From: Coprococcus ammoniilyticus
Lineage (GTDB): Bacteria; Bacillota; Clostridia; Lachnospirales; Lachnospiraceae
Direction of reading: 5' to 3'
Length of the DNA: 64,000 nt
NCBI RefSeq assembly: GCF_025567345.1
Contig: NZ_JAOQJS010000001.1
Location: 496,001 to 560,000 of the forward strand
Below the pieces are notes generated by a model. The model did no database searches. It saw only the letters and a program-made list of their open reading frames with translations, and was not told the origin of the DNA. Shown here piece after piece: positions 47,342-56,682 of the stretch; position 1 is the stretch's first letter, and every line of letters starts with the position of its first letter. The position numbers and the translations under genes are program-made.

Positions 47342-48748
47342 ATGGCAAAGTTGATTACACCGGAGATTTTTCAAAAGAATACAGCAGAAGATTATTTGAA
47401 AGCGGCGATCGATACGGCGGAATGGATCGATACGTTGGCGATTAAGACGGAATATGGAAGAATCTGGCAGGCGTTGCCGGAAGGACAGGATGGATATCGG
47501 GAGGATGTTCCGTTATTTACGCCGAAGAGTATGTATGACGGTTCGGCAGGTATTGGTATTTTCTTTATTCGGCTGTATGAAGCAACCGGAGACACACGCT
47601 GGCTGACTGAGGCGGAGGAAGCAGCGGCGCATATCATTGCAACGAAGGTTGGCGTGAAATGGTATCAGACGACGCTTCATTCAGAGGTAAAGGGTATTAT
47701 TCCGGTTCCGGGCTGGGCGGCAGGCCCTTACAATGGCCCGGTTGGTGAGGCGTATTTCCTTGAAGACCTGTATCAGGTGACAGGAAAACAGGCGTATCGG
47801 GATTATGTATTATATGTTGCGGATGTCCTGCTTGAAGCAATAGTAACTGATAAGAGAGGACTGCATTGGAGTGATCAGGAGGATATCACCGCAGATGGCG
47901 GATTTATCGTATTCTTAGATATCCTTTACCGTAAGACCGGTATAAAGAAATATCTGGATACGGCATGTGCGGCTGCAGACCGGATCGCACAGGATGCTCT
48001 TCCTGCACCAAATGGTGGAAAGTTTTGGAAGTTGCTTGACTTGTCGGTGATTGATTTTGCGAAGGATACGACATTCCCGAACTGGTCACATGGAACGACC
48101 GGAACGGCATGGATGTTCGCAGCCTTATATCAGGATACAAAGAAAGAGGAATATCTGGAGCTGGCAAAGGAAGGACTTACATATGCAATGAATATCGCAG
48201 TTGGAGATGAGACCGGACGATTGATCCCATATCAGGATCATCCGGTAACAGGTCCGACGTATGACAAATATTATCTCAGTACATGTCATGGCCCGGTTGG
48301 AAGTACGCTGGCATTTCGTGAATTATATGAGATTACCAGAGAGGAGATCTACCGGAACTGGACGATCGAATTATCGCGTGGTATCGTCCGTGCCGGTGCG
48401 CCGGAGAAACATTCCTGGGGCTTCTGGAACTGCCAGTGCCAGTGTTGTGGAACAGCAGGTATTCTGGAGCATTTTGCCGCCATGTATGAATATACCGGGG
48501 AGAAGGAGTTCTATGATTATATGATTCGTACGGCTGATATAATGCTTTCCGATTCGGATCACCGGACACCGGGACTTCGTACCTGGTATGACAGTTGGTG
48601 GAGAACGATTCCGACCAGAGTTGTCAGTTATCCGGGACTGTATGTCGGTGTGGCAGGTTGTGCATCCTCGCTGCTCCGTACCTATGCGGCGCTGACAGGT
48701 AAGAAGCTGACCAACCTGTACGAATATCATTTCTTTGAGAAGTTTTAA
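47342..48748 (+). CDS. LanC-like alpha/alpha-toroid protein with an altered zinc site
   Basis: 468 residues; ATG after AAAGGAG. Repeated helical hairpins with Gly-rich turns (DGSAGIGIFF, GPVGEAYF, SHGTTGTAW, CHGPVGST, CCGTAGIL) form the LanC-type toroid. In lanthionine cyclases zinc is held by Cys, Cys and His. Here C315 (CHG) and C368/C369 (CQCCG) are present, with Cys where the family has His. No lantibiotic precursor or LanB/M gene is near. It could be a stand-alone LanC-like protein or a sugar-acting toroid enzyme. The region 46961-47341 before it holds no gene. Confidence 0.75.
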   Translation: MAKLITPEIFQKNTAEDYLKAAIDTAEWIDTLAIKTEYGRIWQALPEGQDGYREDVPLFTPKSMYDGSAGIGIFFIRLYEATGDTRWLTEAEEAAAHIIATKVGVKWYQTTLHSEVKGIIPVPGWAAGPYNGPVGEAYFLEDLYQVTGKQAYRDYVLYVADVLLEAIVTDKRGLHWSDQEDITADGGFIVFLDILYRKTGIKKYLDTACAAADRIAQDALPAPNGGKFWKLLDLSVIDFAKDTTFPNWSHGTTGTAWMFAALYQDTKKEEYLELAKEGLTYAMNIAVGDETGRLIPYQDHPVTGPTYDKYYLSTCHGPVGSTLAFRELYEITREEIYRNWTIELSRGIVRAGAPEKHSWGFWNCQCQCCGTAGILEHFAAMYEYTGEKEFYDYMIRTADIMLSDSDHRTPGLRTWYDSWWRTIPTRVVSYPGLYVGVAGCASSLLRTYAALTGKKLTNLYEYHFFEKF

Positions 48749-48773
48749 GCGGAGCTTTATATAAAAATGCAGA

Positions 48774-49595
48774 TCATGCTTCTATGGCTACGGTGATCTC
48801 GGTAATGTAGTCTTGCGGGTCTTCGGCAGTGAAGCTATCTATAACATTGTGCTCCAGATATTCAGAGGAAGTATGGATGTTGTGTTCATGTTTAAAGGTC
48901 ATTAGGCGGTCGTAAGTATCGCCGATCGTATCCCAGTGACCGGTGTGGTAGGCGGTGAGATATTTTCCTGCAGGCAAGGTATGGACAGGAAGCCCGTAAG
49001 GCTTGTTATCTAACAACAGGGCGACATTATCATAGACAGCGTACTTATCTGATTCGATATGGGAAGCGTGCTGGAAATATGCCATATCATAATCATTTTT
49101 AAAAGTAGAACCGACCGTTAGCAGAAGATTGATCAGGTCATCGGTTTTCCGATACAGTTCAGCATCTGTAGCGGTTGGTGCTTCTGCATAGAGATAGTAG
49201 CGTTCCGGGAAGTCGGCGATAAAGATGGCTGTCGGATCGATCTGCATAGCGAAATGGATCTTGCTCTTTTGCTGCGAGATCCATTTTTCCATGGAGCGTA
49301 ATTTGGCAATCTCCGTATTGATCTGATGTTCACGTTCTTCTAATATATGGAGCATCTTTGCCGGATCACGGTTGGCAAGCTGCTCTTTGATCTCTTTTAA
49401 CGGCATACCGAGGTCTTTTAATAAAAGGATGGTGTCAAGGATCTCGGTCTGATAGATCGAATAATAGCGGTAACCATTTGGCTGGGTGAGCTCCGGCTGA
49501 AATAAACCGATCTCATCATAATGAAACAGGGTTTCTTTTGTTATTCGCATGATCCTGGCGAACTCGCCGGTCGTCATATATATCTTTTTATTCAT
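48774..49595 (-). CDS. MerR-family regulator with effector-binding domain
   Basis: 273 residues. The MerR HTH (about 5-75: TTGEFARIMRITKETLFHYDEI, ending NGYRYYSI) is followed by a coiled coil (about 85-115) and a GyrI/BmrR-like ligand domain (about 120-270). It is divergent from a MATE exporter whose promoter has a perfect MerR operator, so it most likely activates that exporter when bound to a toxic compound. Confidence 0.9.
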   Translation of the reverse strand: MNKKIYMTTGEFARIMRITKETLFHYDEIGLFQPELTQPNGYRYYSIYQTEILDTILLLKDLGMPLKEIKEQLANRDPAKMLHILEEREHQINTEIAKLRSMEKWISQQKSKIHFAMQIDPTAIFIADFPERYYLYAEAPTATDAELYRKTDDLINLLLTVGSTFKNDYDMAYFQHASHIESDKYAVYDNVALLLDNKPYGLPVHTLPAGKYLTAYHTGHWDTIGDTYDRLMTFKHEHNIHTSSEYLEHNVIDSFTAEDPQDYITEITVAIEA

Positions 49596-49625
49596 TTGAA
49601 TTTCCTTTCATTTTCAAAATTACAC

Positions 49626-49656
49626 TTGACTATAGGGTTACCCTATAGTATATGCT
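49626..49656 (+). promoter_or_regulatory. MerR-type promoter/operator of the MATE gene
   Basis: TTGACT (-35, 49626-49631) and TATGCT (-10, 49651-49656) are 19 bp apart, the overlong spacing typical of MerR control. The spacer is filled by a perfect palindrome, ACTATAGGGT-T-ACCCTATAGT (49629-49649). Confidence 0.85.
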
Positions 49657-49705
49657 TGGCTTTGTCAATTAGAAAAGTGTTATAAAACGGAGAGGACTTA
49701 TTAAA

Positions 49706-51046
49706 ATGGGTAAATCATTAAATCGTCGCATTACGCCATGGTCGCTGCTGAGCTTTGCAGCACCGTCAATCATCATGATGGTATTTATGTCGTTGTATAC
49801 CATCGTGGATGGTATCTTTGTATCCCGATTTGTCGGAAGTAATGCATTATCATCGTTAAATATCGTATATCCCGTAGTAAATGTGGCGATCGCCATTGCC
49901 ATGATGCTGGCATCGGGTGGAAATGCGATCATTAGCAAATATCTTGGAGAGGGAAATAAAAAGAGAGCATGTGAGAGCCTGACTCAGTTTGTCACGGTAT
50001 GTATTCTGGTCAGCCTTGTGATCGTGGTGATCAGTCAGGTGTTCCTGACAGAGATATCCAGACTGCTGGGTTCTAATGAAGTGCTTTTGGCAGACTGTAA
50101 AAGTTATCTGGGAATGGTGAGCTTATTCATTCCTGCCTGTATGTTGCAAACGTTGTTTCAGATGTATCTGGTCACAGCGGGACGGCCAACGATGGGCTTG
50201 CTGCTTATGATCGGTGCAGGTATTGTAAATGCTGTTCTTGATTACGTATTGATCGTGATCTGTGATATGGGAGTTGCAGGTGCGGCACTTGCAACAGGAA
50301 TCGGTCAGTGCATTCCCGCGATTGCCGGACTTGTATTTTTCATGTTCTCCAAAGGTGAGCTTCGGTTTACCGGATTCAAGCTTTCCTTGCGGGAGCTTGG
50401 ACATGCCTGCTATAACGGTTCTTCAGAGATGGTATCAGAGCTTTCAAATTCTGTTGTAACGGTATTGTTCAATCTTGTTCTGATGCGTCTTGCAGGAGAA
50501 GCCGGAGTTGCGGCTATCTCGATCCTGCTGTATGGACAGTTCTTATTCAATGCATTTTATCTGGGATTTACAATCGGGATCAGTCCGATCGTTGGGTTCC
50601 AGTATGGCGCAAAGAATAAGAAAAAACTTCGGAGTATTTATAAGATTGCATTCCTTTTTGTGGCGGTATCGGCAATTATTCTGACGGTTATTGCAGAGGT
50701 ACTCGCGACCTGGATCATTACGGTGTTCACACATGACCCGGCAACATTTGAACTGGCAGAGATCGGATTCAAGATCTTTGCGATCAATTTCCTGTTCAGT
50801 GGATTAAATATCACATCCTCCGGTTTCTTCACAGCCCTTTCAAATGGTAAGGTGTCGGCGATCATTTCATTCAGCCGGACATTTATCTTTACGGTGTTAA
50901 GCCTTCTGATCCTGCCGCATTTCCTTAAGATCTATGGAGCATGGCTGGCTGTACCAATCGCAGAAGCGGTGACGCTTCTTGTGACTGTGCCGTTTCATAA
51001 GGTGTATTTTATTGGCAGGGGGGAGAAGAATTATCTGCGGGGGTAG
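49706..51046 (+). CDS. MATE-family multidrug efflux transporter
   Basis: 446 residues with 12 hydrophobic helices in two similar halves, and the MATE opening RRITPWSLLSFAAPSIIMMV. It expels drugs or toxic metabolites in exchange for Na+ or H+. Its MerR-type promoter and the divergent MerR gene point to drug-induced expression. The start follows GGAGAGG. Confidence 0.92.
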   Translation: MGKSLNRRITPWSLLSFAAPSIIMMVFMSLYTIVDGIFVSRFVGSNALSSLNIVYPVVNVAIAIAMMLASGGNAIISKYLGEGNKKRACESLTQFVTVCILVSLVIVVISQVFLTEISRLLGSNEVLLADCKSYLGMVSLFIPACMLQTLFQMYLVTAGRPTMGLLLMIGAGIVNAVLDYVLIVICDMGVAGAALATGIGQCIPAIAGLVFFMFSKGELRFTGFKLSLRELGHACYNGSSEMVSELSNSVVTVLFNLVLMRLAGEAGVAAISILLYGQFLFNAFYLGFTIGISPIVGFQYGAKNKKKLRSIYKIAFLFVAVSAIILTVIAEVLATWIITVFTHDPATFELAEIGFKIFAINFLFSGLNITSSGFFTALSNGKVSAIISFSRTFIFTVLSLLILPHFLKIYGAWLAVPIAEAVTLLVTVPFHKVYFIGRGEKNYLRG

Positions 51047-51051
51047 ATGCG

Positions 51052-51261
51052 CTATTTTTCATTTGTACGTCCGAGAATATAGTCGGCAGATACATGATAG
51101 AGGTCACATAATGTCAGCAGATGGTGAATTGGCAGTTCGTTTGCACCACGTTCGTATCGGGCGTACATTGTCTGGGATGTGCCAAGAACATGGGCAATGT
51201 ATTCTTGTGTGTAGTCAGCATCTTCTCTTAAGTTTCGGATTCTCTGAAGCTTCCGATAAAG
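51052..51261 (-). pseudogene. XRE-family regulator lacking its start
   Basis: Read on the minus strand, YRKLQRIRNLREDADYTQEY, then a classic HTH (IAHVLGTSQTMYARYERGA) and the usual end HVSADYILGRTNEK. The frame is open for 70 codons but begins after a TGA at 51262-51264 with no start codon. About one or two N-terminal residues and the promoter are missing. The break is exactly where the next gene's remnant begins on the other strand. Confidence 0.75.
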
Positions 51262-52373
51262 TCACTACAAAACAAAGTGAGGTTTCCGAAGATCAGACAG
51301 AAATGATAACAGATGCATCAAAGGATTTGTCAACAGATACATCAACAGATGCTCAGGTTACGGAGAAAAATAGTTCAGAGAATACAAGTGAGGCACAGAC
51401 TGCATACAGTGCAGATATGGTTATTGATTCCGATATGTCAGCACAGGTAGAAACTGTAAATTATACAGGTGTATATTATTTGCCTTACATAAATTATGAC
51501 GGTGCTGCATGTGACGAAGTAAATAAAAGAATCGAGAAGCTTGCACAGAAATACATAGAAAATACAGATGAATATGGATCGGGTTGTATGGGAATCAGTT
51601 ATAAATGGACTCTGTATGGCAATATATTATCGTTGATCATACCGCTTCAATTTGATGCAGATATGGTTGAGTATAATGTGTATGTTCTGGATCTGAAAAA
51701 GGATAAGCTGCTTACGAAGAAGGATCTGCTTGCAGAACTGAATATAGATGAAGCAGATTATGAACAGGATGAACAGGATGCCATGGATGCCTGCTTTTAT
51801 TCATTGTATGGAAGCTTTAAAGATACAGATGACTATTATGATGTCGTTTACAATGAAACAATAGCGTCTGAAAATGTTGCAGAGGCACTTCCATATATTG
51901 ATGAAAATGGAACCCTGGGAGCTGTTGCAAAAATCTATTCTATGGCAGGAGCAAATTATTATTACCATATGGTTACGGTATTGGCGTTGGATGGAGCCTG
52001 TGAATATAGCGGAGAAAGTGATAATTATAATTCTAAGGTGCTCGCCAATACAGATAACCAGTCCGGCTCACAGGAAACAGGGGATACTTCAGATCCCGAG
52101 TATATGCTTCCGAATAGTGATTCTGAATACATATCAGATAGTGACCTGGATGGGCTGACACCGGATGAATGCCGTCTCGCTCTTAACGAAATATATGCCC
52201 GCCATGGAAGAAAATTTAATGATCCGGATTATCAGGCATATTTCAATTCCAAGAGCTGGTACAATGGAACGATTGATCCGGATGATTTCGATGATACAGC
52301 AATGTTTAATCAGTATGAGCTTGCAAACAGGGATTATATCATCGATTATGAGAAACGGATGGGGTATCGTTAG
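51261..52373 (+). pseudogene. YARHG-domain extracytoplasmic protein lacking its N-terminus
   Basis: The frame runs open from 51012, but 51012-51260 is the antisense of the broken XRE gene, so the true remnant starts near KVTTKQSEVSEDQTE. A Thr/Ser/Glu-rich linker is followed by a DUF3298-like domain (about TGVYYLPYINYDG onward) and a C-terminal YARHG domain (LNEIYARHGRKFNDPDYQAYF). Normal members start with a zinc ribbon and a membrane helix, which are absent here. No ribosome site supports any start. It ends inside the convergent arginase-family gene (35-bp overlap). Confidence 0.65.
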
Positions 52374-53130
52374 AAATATGTGATCGAAAAAAATCAATCA
52401 GCTCATGATTTATACGTTCATTTTTTTCTTCGCCTTCCATGTATTCTGGAAGTGGTAGATCCGGTTGGCATTCACCGCAGATATCGATGCCGCATACGGT
52501 TTCATGGCTTAAGATGATGCCAAGCAGATGTTCCAACATGTCAAGTGTCATGTCGCCCTGATTCCAGTTGGTTTCTGTGAAACGGGTAGAGAGAACATCT
52601 TTATCAATAGAAATATAAAATGGGACACCTGAGAGGATGTTTGCTGATTTCTTTCGGGCAGTCCCATTTTTTAGTTCTTCAGCAGAAAAGGTCAGAAGAC
52701 GGTCTTTGCGTACTGCATCAATCTGGAAAATGTCGGCTGCTTCCGGTCCGATCAGAATTAACTGTTTCAGATTTGGATTCTGGTCCAGAACAAGCCCCGC
52801 CCAGTCACCACAGCTCATCATTCCGTCAACGAGTGGTCGCTGCATATCTGTATGGTGGTCGAATACTACGAGCGAGAACGGTCGTTTGATCTGGTCGGTT
52901 GTTATCTTTGTTACATAATGAAAATTCCCGGAGTCAATAAAATGGATACCGTTGATTCCATATGGCATGATTCGTTTCCGAATCTCGGCAGCGGCTTCAT
53001 CTGAACAATACAGGTCGCAGCCTTCAATGTCAGAGCAGTCGATCCAGTGAAACCGTGGGTTATCCTTCATATCTTCATCGCAGTATACATGCGTAAAATC
53101 CAGGATGTAGTTGTTTGCTTTGTTGTTCAT
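52339..53130 (-). CDS. Arginase/agmatinase-family (ureohydrolase) protein
   Basis: 263 residues. Metal-binding motifs are recognisable as FDHHTDMQ (for DAHxD) and YISIDKDVLS (for SxDxDxxDP), and SGNFHYVTK stands where the first His motif lies. It probably hydrolyses a guanidino or formimino compound; the substrate cannot be told, and divergence from true arginases is considerable. Its 3' end overlaps the YARHG remnant. Confidence 0.82.
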   Translation of the reverse strand: MNNKANNYILDFTHVYCDEDMKDNPRFHWIDCSDIEGCDLYCSDEAAAEIRKRIMPYGINGIHFIDSGNFHYVTKITTDQIKRPFSLVVFDHHTDMQRPLVDGMMSCGDWAGLVLDQNPNLKQLILIGPEAADIFQIDAVRKDRLLTFSAEELKNGTARKKSANILSGVPFYISIDKDVLSTRFTETNWNQGDMTLDMLEHLLGIILSHETVCGIDICGECQPDLPLPEYMEGEEKNERINHELIDFFRSHISNDTPSVSHNR

Positions 53131-53277
53131 GGGTATGACTTCCTTGTAAATATTTTAAAACGTTTATAGAAAATTATAACATATATCAAGCTAATCTATA
53201 TCATTTTTCCATCATACAGACATACAGAAAAATTCCTCTGCATACATTGTAAAAATGAGATTTGCAGGGGAATTTTT

Positions 53278-53544
53278 TTGAGAGATTATATTGAAGAAAG
53301 AGCAGAAGAAATTGGACAATATATCGTGGAAAGCGGAGCAACGGTCCGGCAGACAGCAAAGAAATTCGGAGTAAGCAAAAGTACGGTGCATAAAGATGTG
53401 ACGGAACGACTGGTGAAGATCAATCCATTTCTGGCGGCAAGAATCCGGGTTGTTTTGGATGTGAATAAAGCGGAGCGGCACATCCGGGGAGGAATGGCAA
53501 CAAAAGAGAAATATCTGCATGAACGGGAAGAACAAGAGGGATAA
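53278..53544 (+). CDS. spoIIID: Sporulation transcription factor SpoIIID
   Basis: 88 residues; TTG start about 8 bp after AGGGG. The HTH (TVRQTAKKFGVSKSTVHKDVTERL) followed by NPFLAARIRVVLDVNKAERHIRGGMATKEKY matches SpoIIID along its whole length. It controls mother-cell genes with sigma-E during spore formation. Its presence suggests that the organism sporulates or descends from a spore-former. Confidence 0.93.
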   Translation: MRDYIEERAEEIGQYIVESGATVRQTAKKFGVSKSTVHKDVTERLVKINPFLAARIRVVLDVNKAERHIRGGMATKEKYLHEREEQEG

Positions 53545-53760
53545 TGAATAAAAATATTTGTATAGATTGGTATAAGGCGAAAAGATATGGAGTCAGAAAA
53601 TGACATGAGATGATGATGCAGAGAGGCAATTTGGAAAAGATTGCTTCTCTTTTTTCGTTTACTTGTGTTATCTGTCAGGATTGGGTAAAATGGAAAATAA
53701 ATATAACAAGGAGAATGTACGAGAATAAGGGGTAAAAGATAGTTAACGGAGGCGATTACA

Positions 53761-55161
53761 ATGAGACAGAAGTTATGGAGAAACAAAAAGTTTGTAGTGA
53801 TGGCAGCAGCATTTACATGTATTGCAGCCCTGTCTGCATGTGGGAAAAAAGATGCTGATTATACTGTGGATGGAGGAAATGAAGACGGTGGAAGTATTCA
53901 GAGCAAATATGGTATTCCGGAATCGTGTGATACCACATTTGACATAGGATCAACCGGGCTTAAAAAGATCCAGTTAACAGATTCCGATATCACAGTGCCG
54001 GACATCGGTGCGATGTATACAGCTCCGGTAAAAATGAAGGAGATCGATTCAGAATATCGAAAAGCTCTGGTAGAAAAGTTATTTGATACAGATAAAGGGG
54101 TCTATGTCTATTATGATATGGAGAATATGGACAAGCTGTCAAAAGAGGATATTCAGGAATATATCGATCTGTATGAGCGGCAGAAAAAGGCGGATCCGTC
54201 ACATGCAGCAAATTATGATTCGGATATTGACCGTATGAACCGTTTGCTGCAAACGACTTCAAAGCAGAGAGAAAATGCGGGAGACTATTCCGCAGATGAA
54301 TATATGGGTACAGTTGGTGATCTGGAATACAGAATCAGTTTTCCTCAGGAAGGAGAAAATGATACGCTTTTCCGGATAAAGGAGGATCTTCTGCAGTATC
54401 GTCCGATGGAAGGTGCAACGGGTGTATTTACGTCCAGTCTGGAAGAATACAATACCGGCTTGGGTGATGAATATGGAGAGTTGGAATCGGATATTAATGA
54501 ATGTTCACTGTCGGTAGATGAGGCAAGGCAGATTGCTGAAGAATTTCTGTCAAAGATTGGCGGATCGGATGCGATTTTACAGAGTGAATCGGATCTGTGC
54601 TGGCTGTATCGGAACGATGGTTCGTCTGATCAGAATCTGCCGACGGTTGTTGACGGATATTCATTTGAATACATAAGATCGGTTATGGATCAGCCGGTGT
54701 CGGATGTAGCAGTCTGGACTGCTGATAATCTACGTCAGGCAAATGGATTTGTGAATGTTCCGATCGAAAAATATACGATTCAGGTAGATGCAAATGGAGT
54801 GATCGATGCTCTCTGGAATAGTTATCTAGAAGCAGATGGCAGCCCACAGGCGGTGGAACTGTTATCCTTTGATGAGATGCTTAAGAAAGCAAATGAGTCT
54901 ATAGCAGCATATTATACCAAATATCCGACCGCATATAAGCAGATTGCATTTAACGATATTACGTTGTCTTACTATCTGAAACAGAAAGAAGATGGAAGTG
55001 GATTTGAGTACGTTCCGGCATGGATTTTTGCAGAATACGAAGATCCTGCAGATCATGAGCTTCCGGAGCAGGTCGTAATTCTGGATGCCAGAGATGGCTC
55101 TGCCCTCGACCTGATGAAGCTTGCCGAAGCAGTTGGCGGCATTTCCAGCGCAACCGACTGA
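53761..55161 (+). CDS. Secreted lipoprotein, DUF6034-like
   Basis: 466 residues. A lipoprotein signal with lipobox LSAC (cleavage before C27) is followed by a Gly/Asp-rich linker and a large outside domain. No catalytic motif found. A GGAGGCG site precedes the ATG. A palindromic element begins 8 bp after the stop and may act as terminator. Confidence 0.75.
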   Translation: MRQKLWRNKKFVVMAAAFTCIAALSACGKKDADYTVDGGNEDGGSIQSKYGIPESCDTTFDIGSTGLKKIQLTDSDITVPDIGAMYTAPVKMKEIDSEYRKALVEKLFDTDKGVYVYYDMENMDKLSKEDIQEYIDLYERQKKADPSHAANYDSDIDRMNRLLQTTSKQRENAGDYSADEYMGTVGDLEYRISFPQEGENDTLFRIKEDLLQYRPMEGATGVFTSSLEEYNTGLGDEYGELESDINECSLSVDEARQIAEEFLSKIGGSDAILQSESDLCWLYRNDGSSDQNLPTVVDGYSFEYIRSVMDQPVSDVAVWTADNLRQANGFVNVPIEKYTIQVDANGVIDALWNSYLEADGSPQAVELLSFDEMLKKANESIAAYYTKYPTAYKQIAFNDITLSYYLKQKEDGSGFEYVPAWIFAEYEDPADHELPEQVVILDARDGSALDLMKLAEAVGGISSATD

Positions 55162-55168
55162 CCTTAAT

Positions 55169-55366
55169 GCCCGCTGTATGTCAACAGTCTATCCTGCTGC
55201 AAACAAGCTGCGCTTTCTACTCGGTGTATATGTCTGATCCGCTCCTGCTCCTGTGCAACTCGCCCTTTGGGCTCAAACAAGCACTCGCATTCGCTGACAA
55301 TATACACCTCCTGGCGAAATGCTCGCTATGTTGCTGCAGAATAGACCGTTGATATACAGCAGGCGC
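55169..55366. repeat. Palindromic element C, copy 1
   Basis: About 198 bp with imperfect terminal inverted repeats of about 34 bp (GCTGTATGTCAACAG at left against CCGTTGATATACAGC at right). The core CTCCTGTGCAACTCGCC...GGGCTCAAACAAGCA is shared with copies 2 and 3. Confidence 0.8.
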
Positions 55367-55396
55367 TAAAATACAGTTAAATAATATTGCTCGATA

Positions 55397-55470
55397 AATG
55401 CCCAGTGGTTAGTGCAAACCTCATTACGAAATCCTCGCAATGTTAATGTACCATCAACTACCGGGCATAT
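55397..55470. repeat. Short palindrome between copies 1 and 2
   Basis: AATGCCCAGTGGTTAGTG pairs with CATCAACTACCGGGCATA. The inner TTTCGTAATGAGGTTTGCACTA (minus-strand sense) is also present in element D near 56765-56790. Confidence 0.55.
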
Positions 55471-55487
55471 TTTCGGTCAATTTTTAA

Positions 55488-55612
55488 TGCTTGTTTGAGC
55501 CCGGAGGGCGAGTTGCACAGGAGCATGAGCGACTAGGGCGTATGTGCCGAATAGAAAGCACAGCTTGTTTGTTACAGGACAGACTACGATACACGGTGGA
55601 CATTCGGCTTGC
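55488..55612. repeat. Element C, copy 2 (inverted)
   Basis: Reverse-complement core TGCTTGTTTGAGCCCGGAGG...GAGTTGCACAGGAGCA, then AATAGAAAGCACAGCTTG. The outer ends are less symmetrical than in copies 1 and 3. It abuts the 3' end of the gene fragment. Confidence 0.65.
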
Positions 55613-55616
55613 CACC

Positions 55617-56282
55617 CTAGTTGACGGTGGAGGTCGGTGTGATGCTCTGGCTGGTATCTCCGGCTGTCAGGGTGTAGGTGCTGCCAACTTCAAGCTCCGG
55701 GCAACTGACGATGATAGAATTGTAGGACTTTGAAGTTTCATGTGACAGGAGCACCTTTCCATCAGCATCGGTCAAAGTAACGGTGGTCGTTCCGCTGGTA
55801 TTTGATGAAAGCGTCAGCATGTAGGAACACTGGGTAGAATCCGAGTTGAAGCTCTGCGCCATGCCGGAGTATCCGGTTGACAGGAAGTAACCACCTGTAA
55901 TGGTTGCGGAGATGCCGTAGTCCAAGGCACTGTTGCCATTGCTCTCCGGTCCTTCGACATATACAGTTCCGCCATTTATGTAGAAATAACCATTGCTGTC
56001 GATGCCATCTCCATCGGCGTTGATCGTAACAGTGCCGCCATTGATCGTGAGGACACAGGATTCGTCGGCATCCATGTCAAAGCCTCCTATGCTGCCCGGT
56101 GCATTCCCTGGCATCTGTTTGTTGTCAGGGAACTGTGTATTTTTGGAGCTTGCAGCATTGTCAGAGGAATTTGAAGTCTGGGTTTCTGAGGTGACTGCAT
56201 TTGCATTCATAGTCACAACACTGTTGTTGGTTGAATTATCATATGGATCGGATTTGTTATCCTTACTATTCACACCTTTCAT
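55617..56282 (-). pseudogene. Carbohydrate-binding (Cthe_2159-type) protein fragment
   Basis: 221 residues. The right-handed beta-helix signature INGGTVTINADGDGIDSNG, YINGGTVYVEGPESNGNSAL and ITGGYFLSTG identifies the C-terminal part of Cthe_2159-type secreted sugar-binding proteins, which normally have a signal peptide and several hundred residues. Here the signal peptide and first part are missing and no clear ribosome site is seen. Palindromic elements lie on both sides (copy 2 left, copy 3 right), so it looks like a remnant cut out by repeat activity. Confidence 0.65.
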
Positions 56283-56303
56283 TTCTTATTTGATTTGCCC
56301 CGA

Positions 56304-56508
56304 TTTATGTGGCTGTATACCACTGATTGATTCTGGTGCAAACAAGTTGCGCTTTCTATTCGGTGTATACGCCTAATTTGCTCATGCTCCTGTGCTAACT
56401 CGCCCTATGGGCTCAAACAAGCACTCGCATTCGCTGGCAATATACACCTCATCACGAAATGCTCACAATGTTGCAACAGAGTCGATCAGTGGTATACAGC
56501 CACATAAA
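56304..56508. repeat. Palindromic element C, copy 3
   Basis: About 205 bp. TTTATGTGGCTGTATACC (left) is the exact reverse complement of the right end; the inverted repeats continue imperfectly to about 36 bp. The core matches copies 1 and 2, but the arms differ from copy 1 while keeping their self-complementarity. Positions 56509-56682 hold no feature that I recognise. Confidence 0.8.
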
Positions 56509-56682
56509 ACTGTGCAAAATCCATAAAGAAAATGAAACATGTGAATGTAATCTGATTCATTTTTCGTAGTATACGAAAATGCAGCCCAATAATTGCTTAT
56601 TGTAAAAAAGTTTCTATCTATAAAATAACAGCTATAACTTAAATCAACTTAAAATATAGCCAAAGTATACCGCACCTGCTTT

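Noticed and set aside
51012..51260. N-terminal part of the long YARHG frame as a genuine protein start
   Set aside because: It is the antisense of an HTH gene with clear XRE motifs and has no ribosome site or signal peptide.
55491..55733. 80-codon frame across the inverted element C
   Set aside because: It is made of repeat sequence and antisense of the gene fragment.
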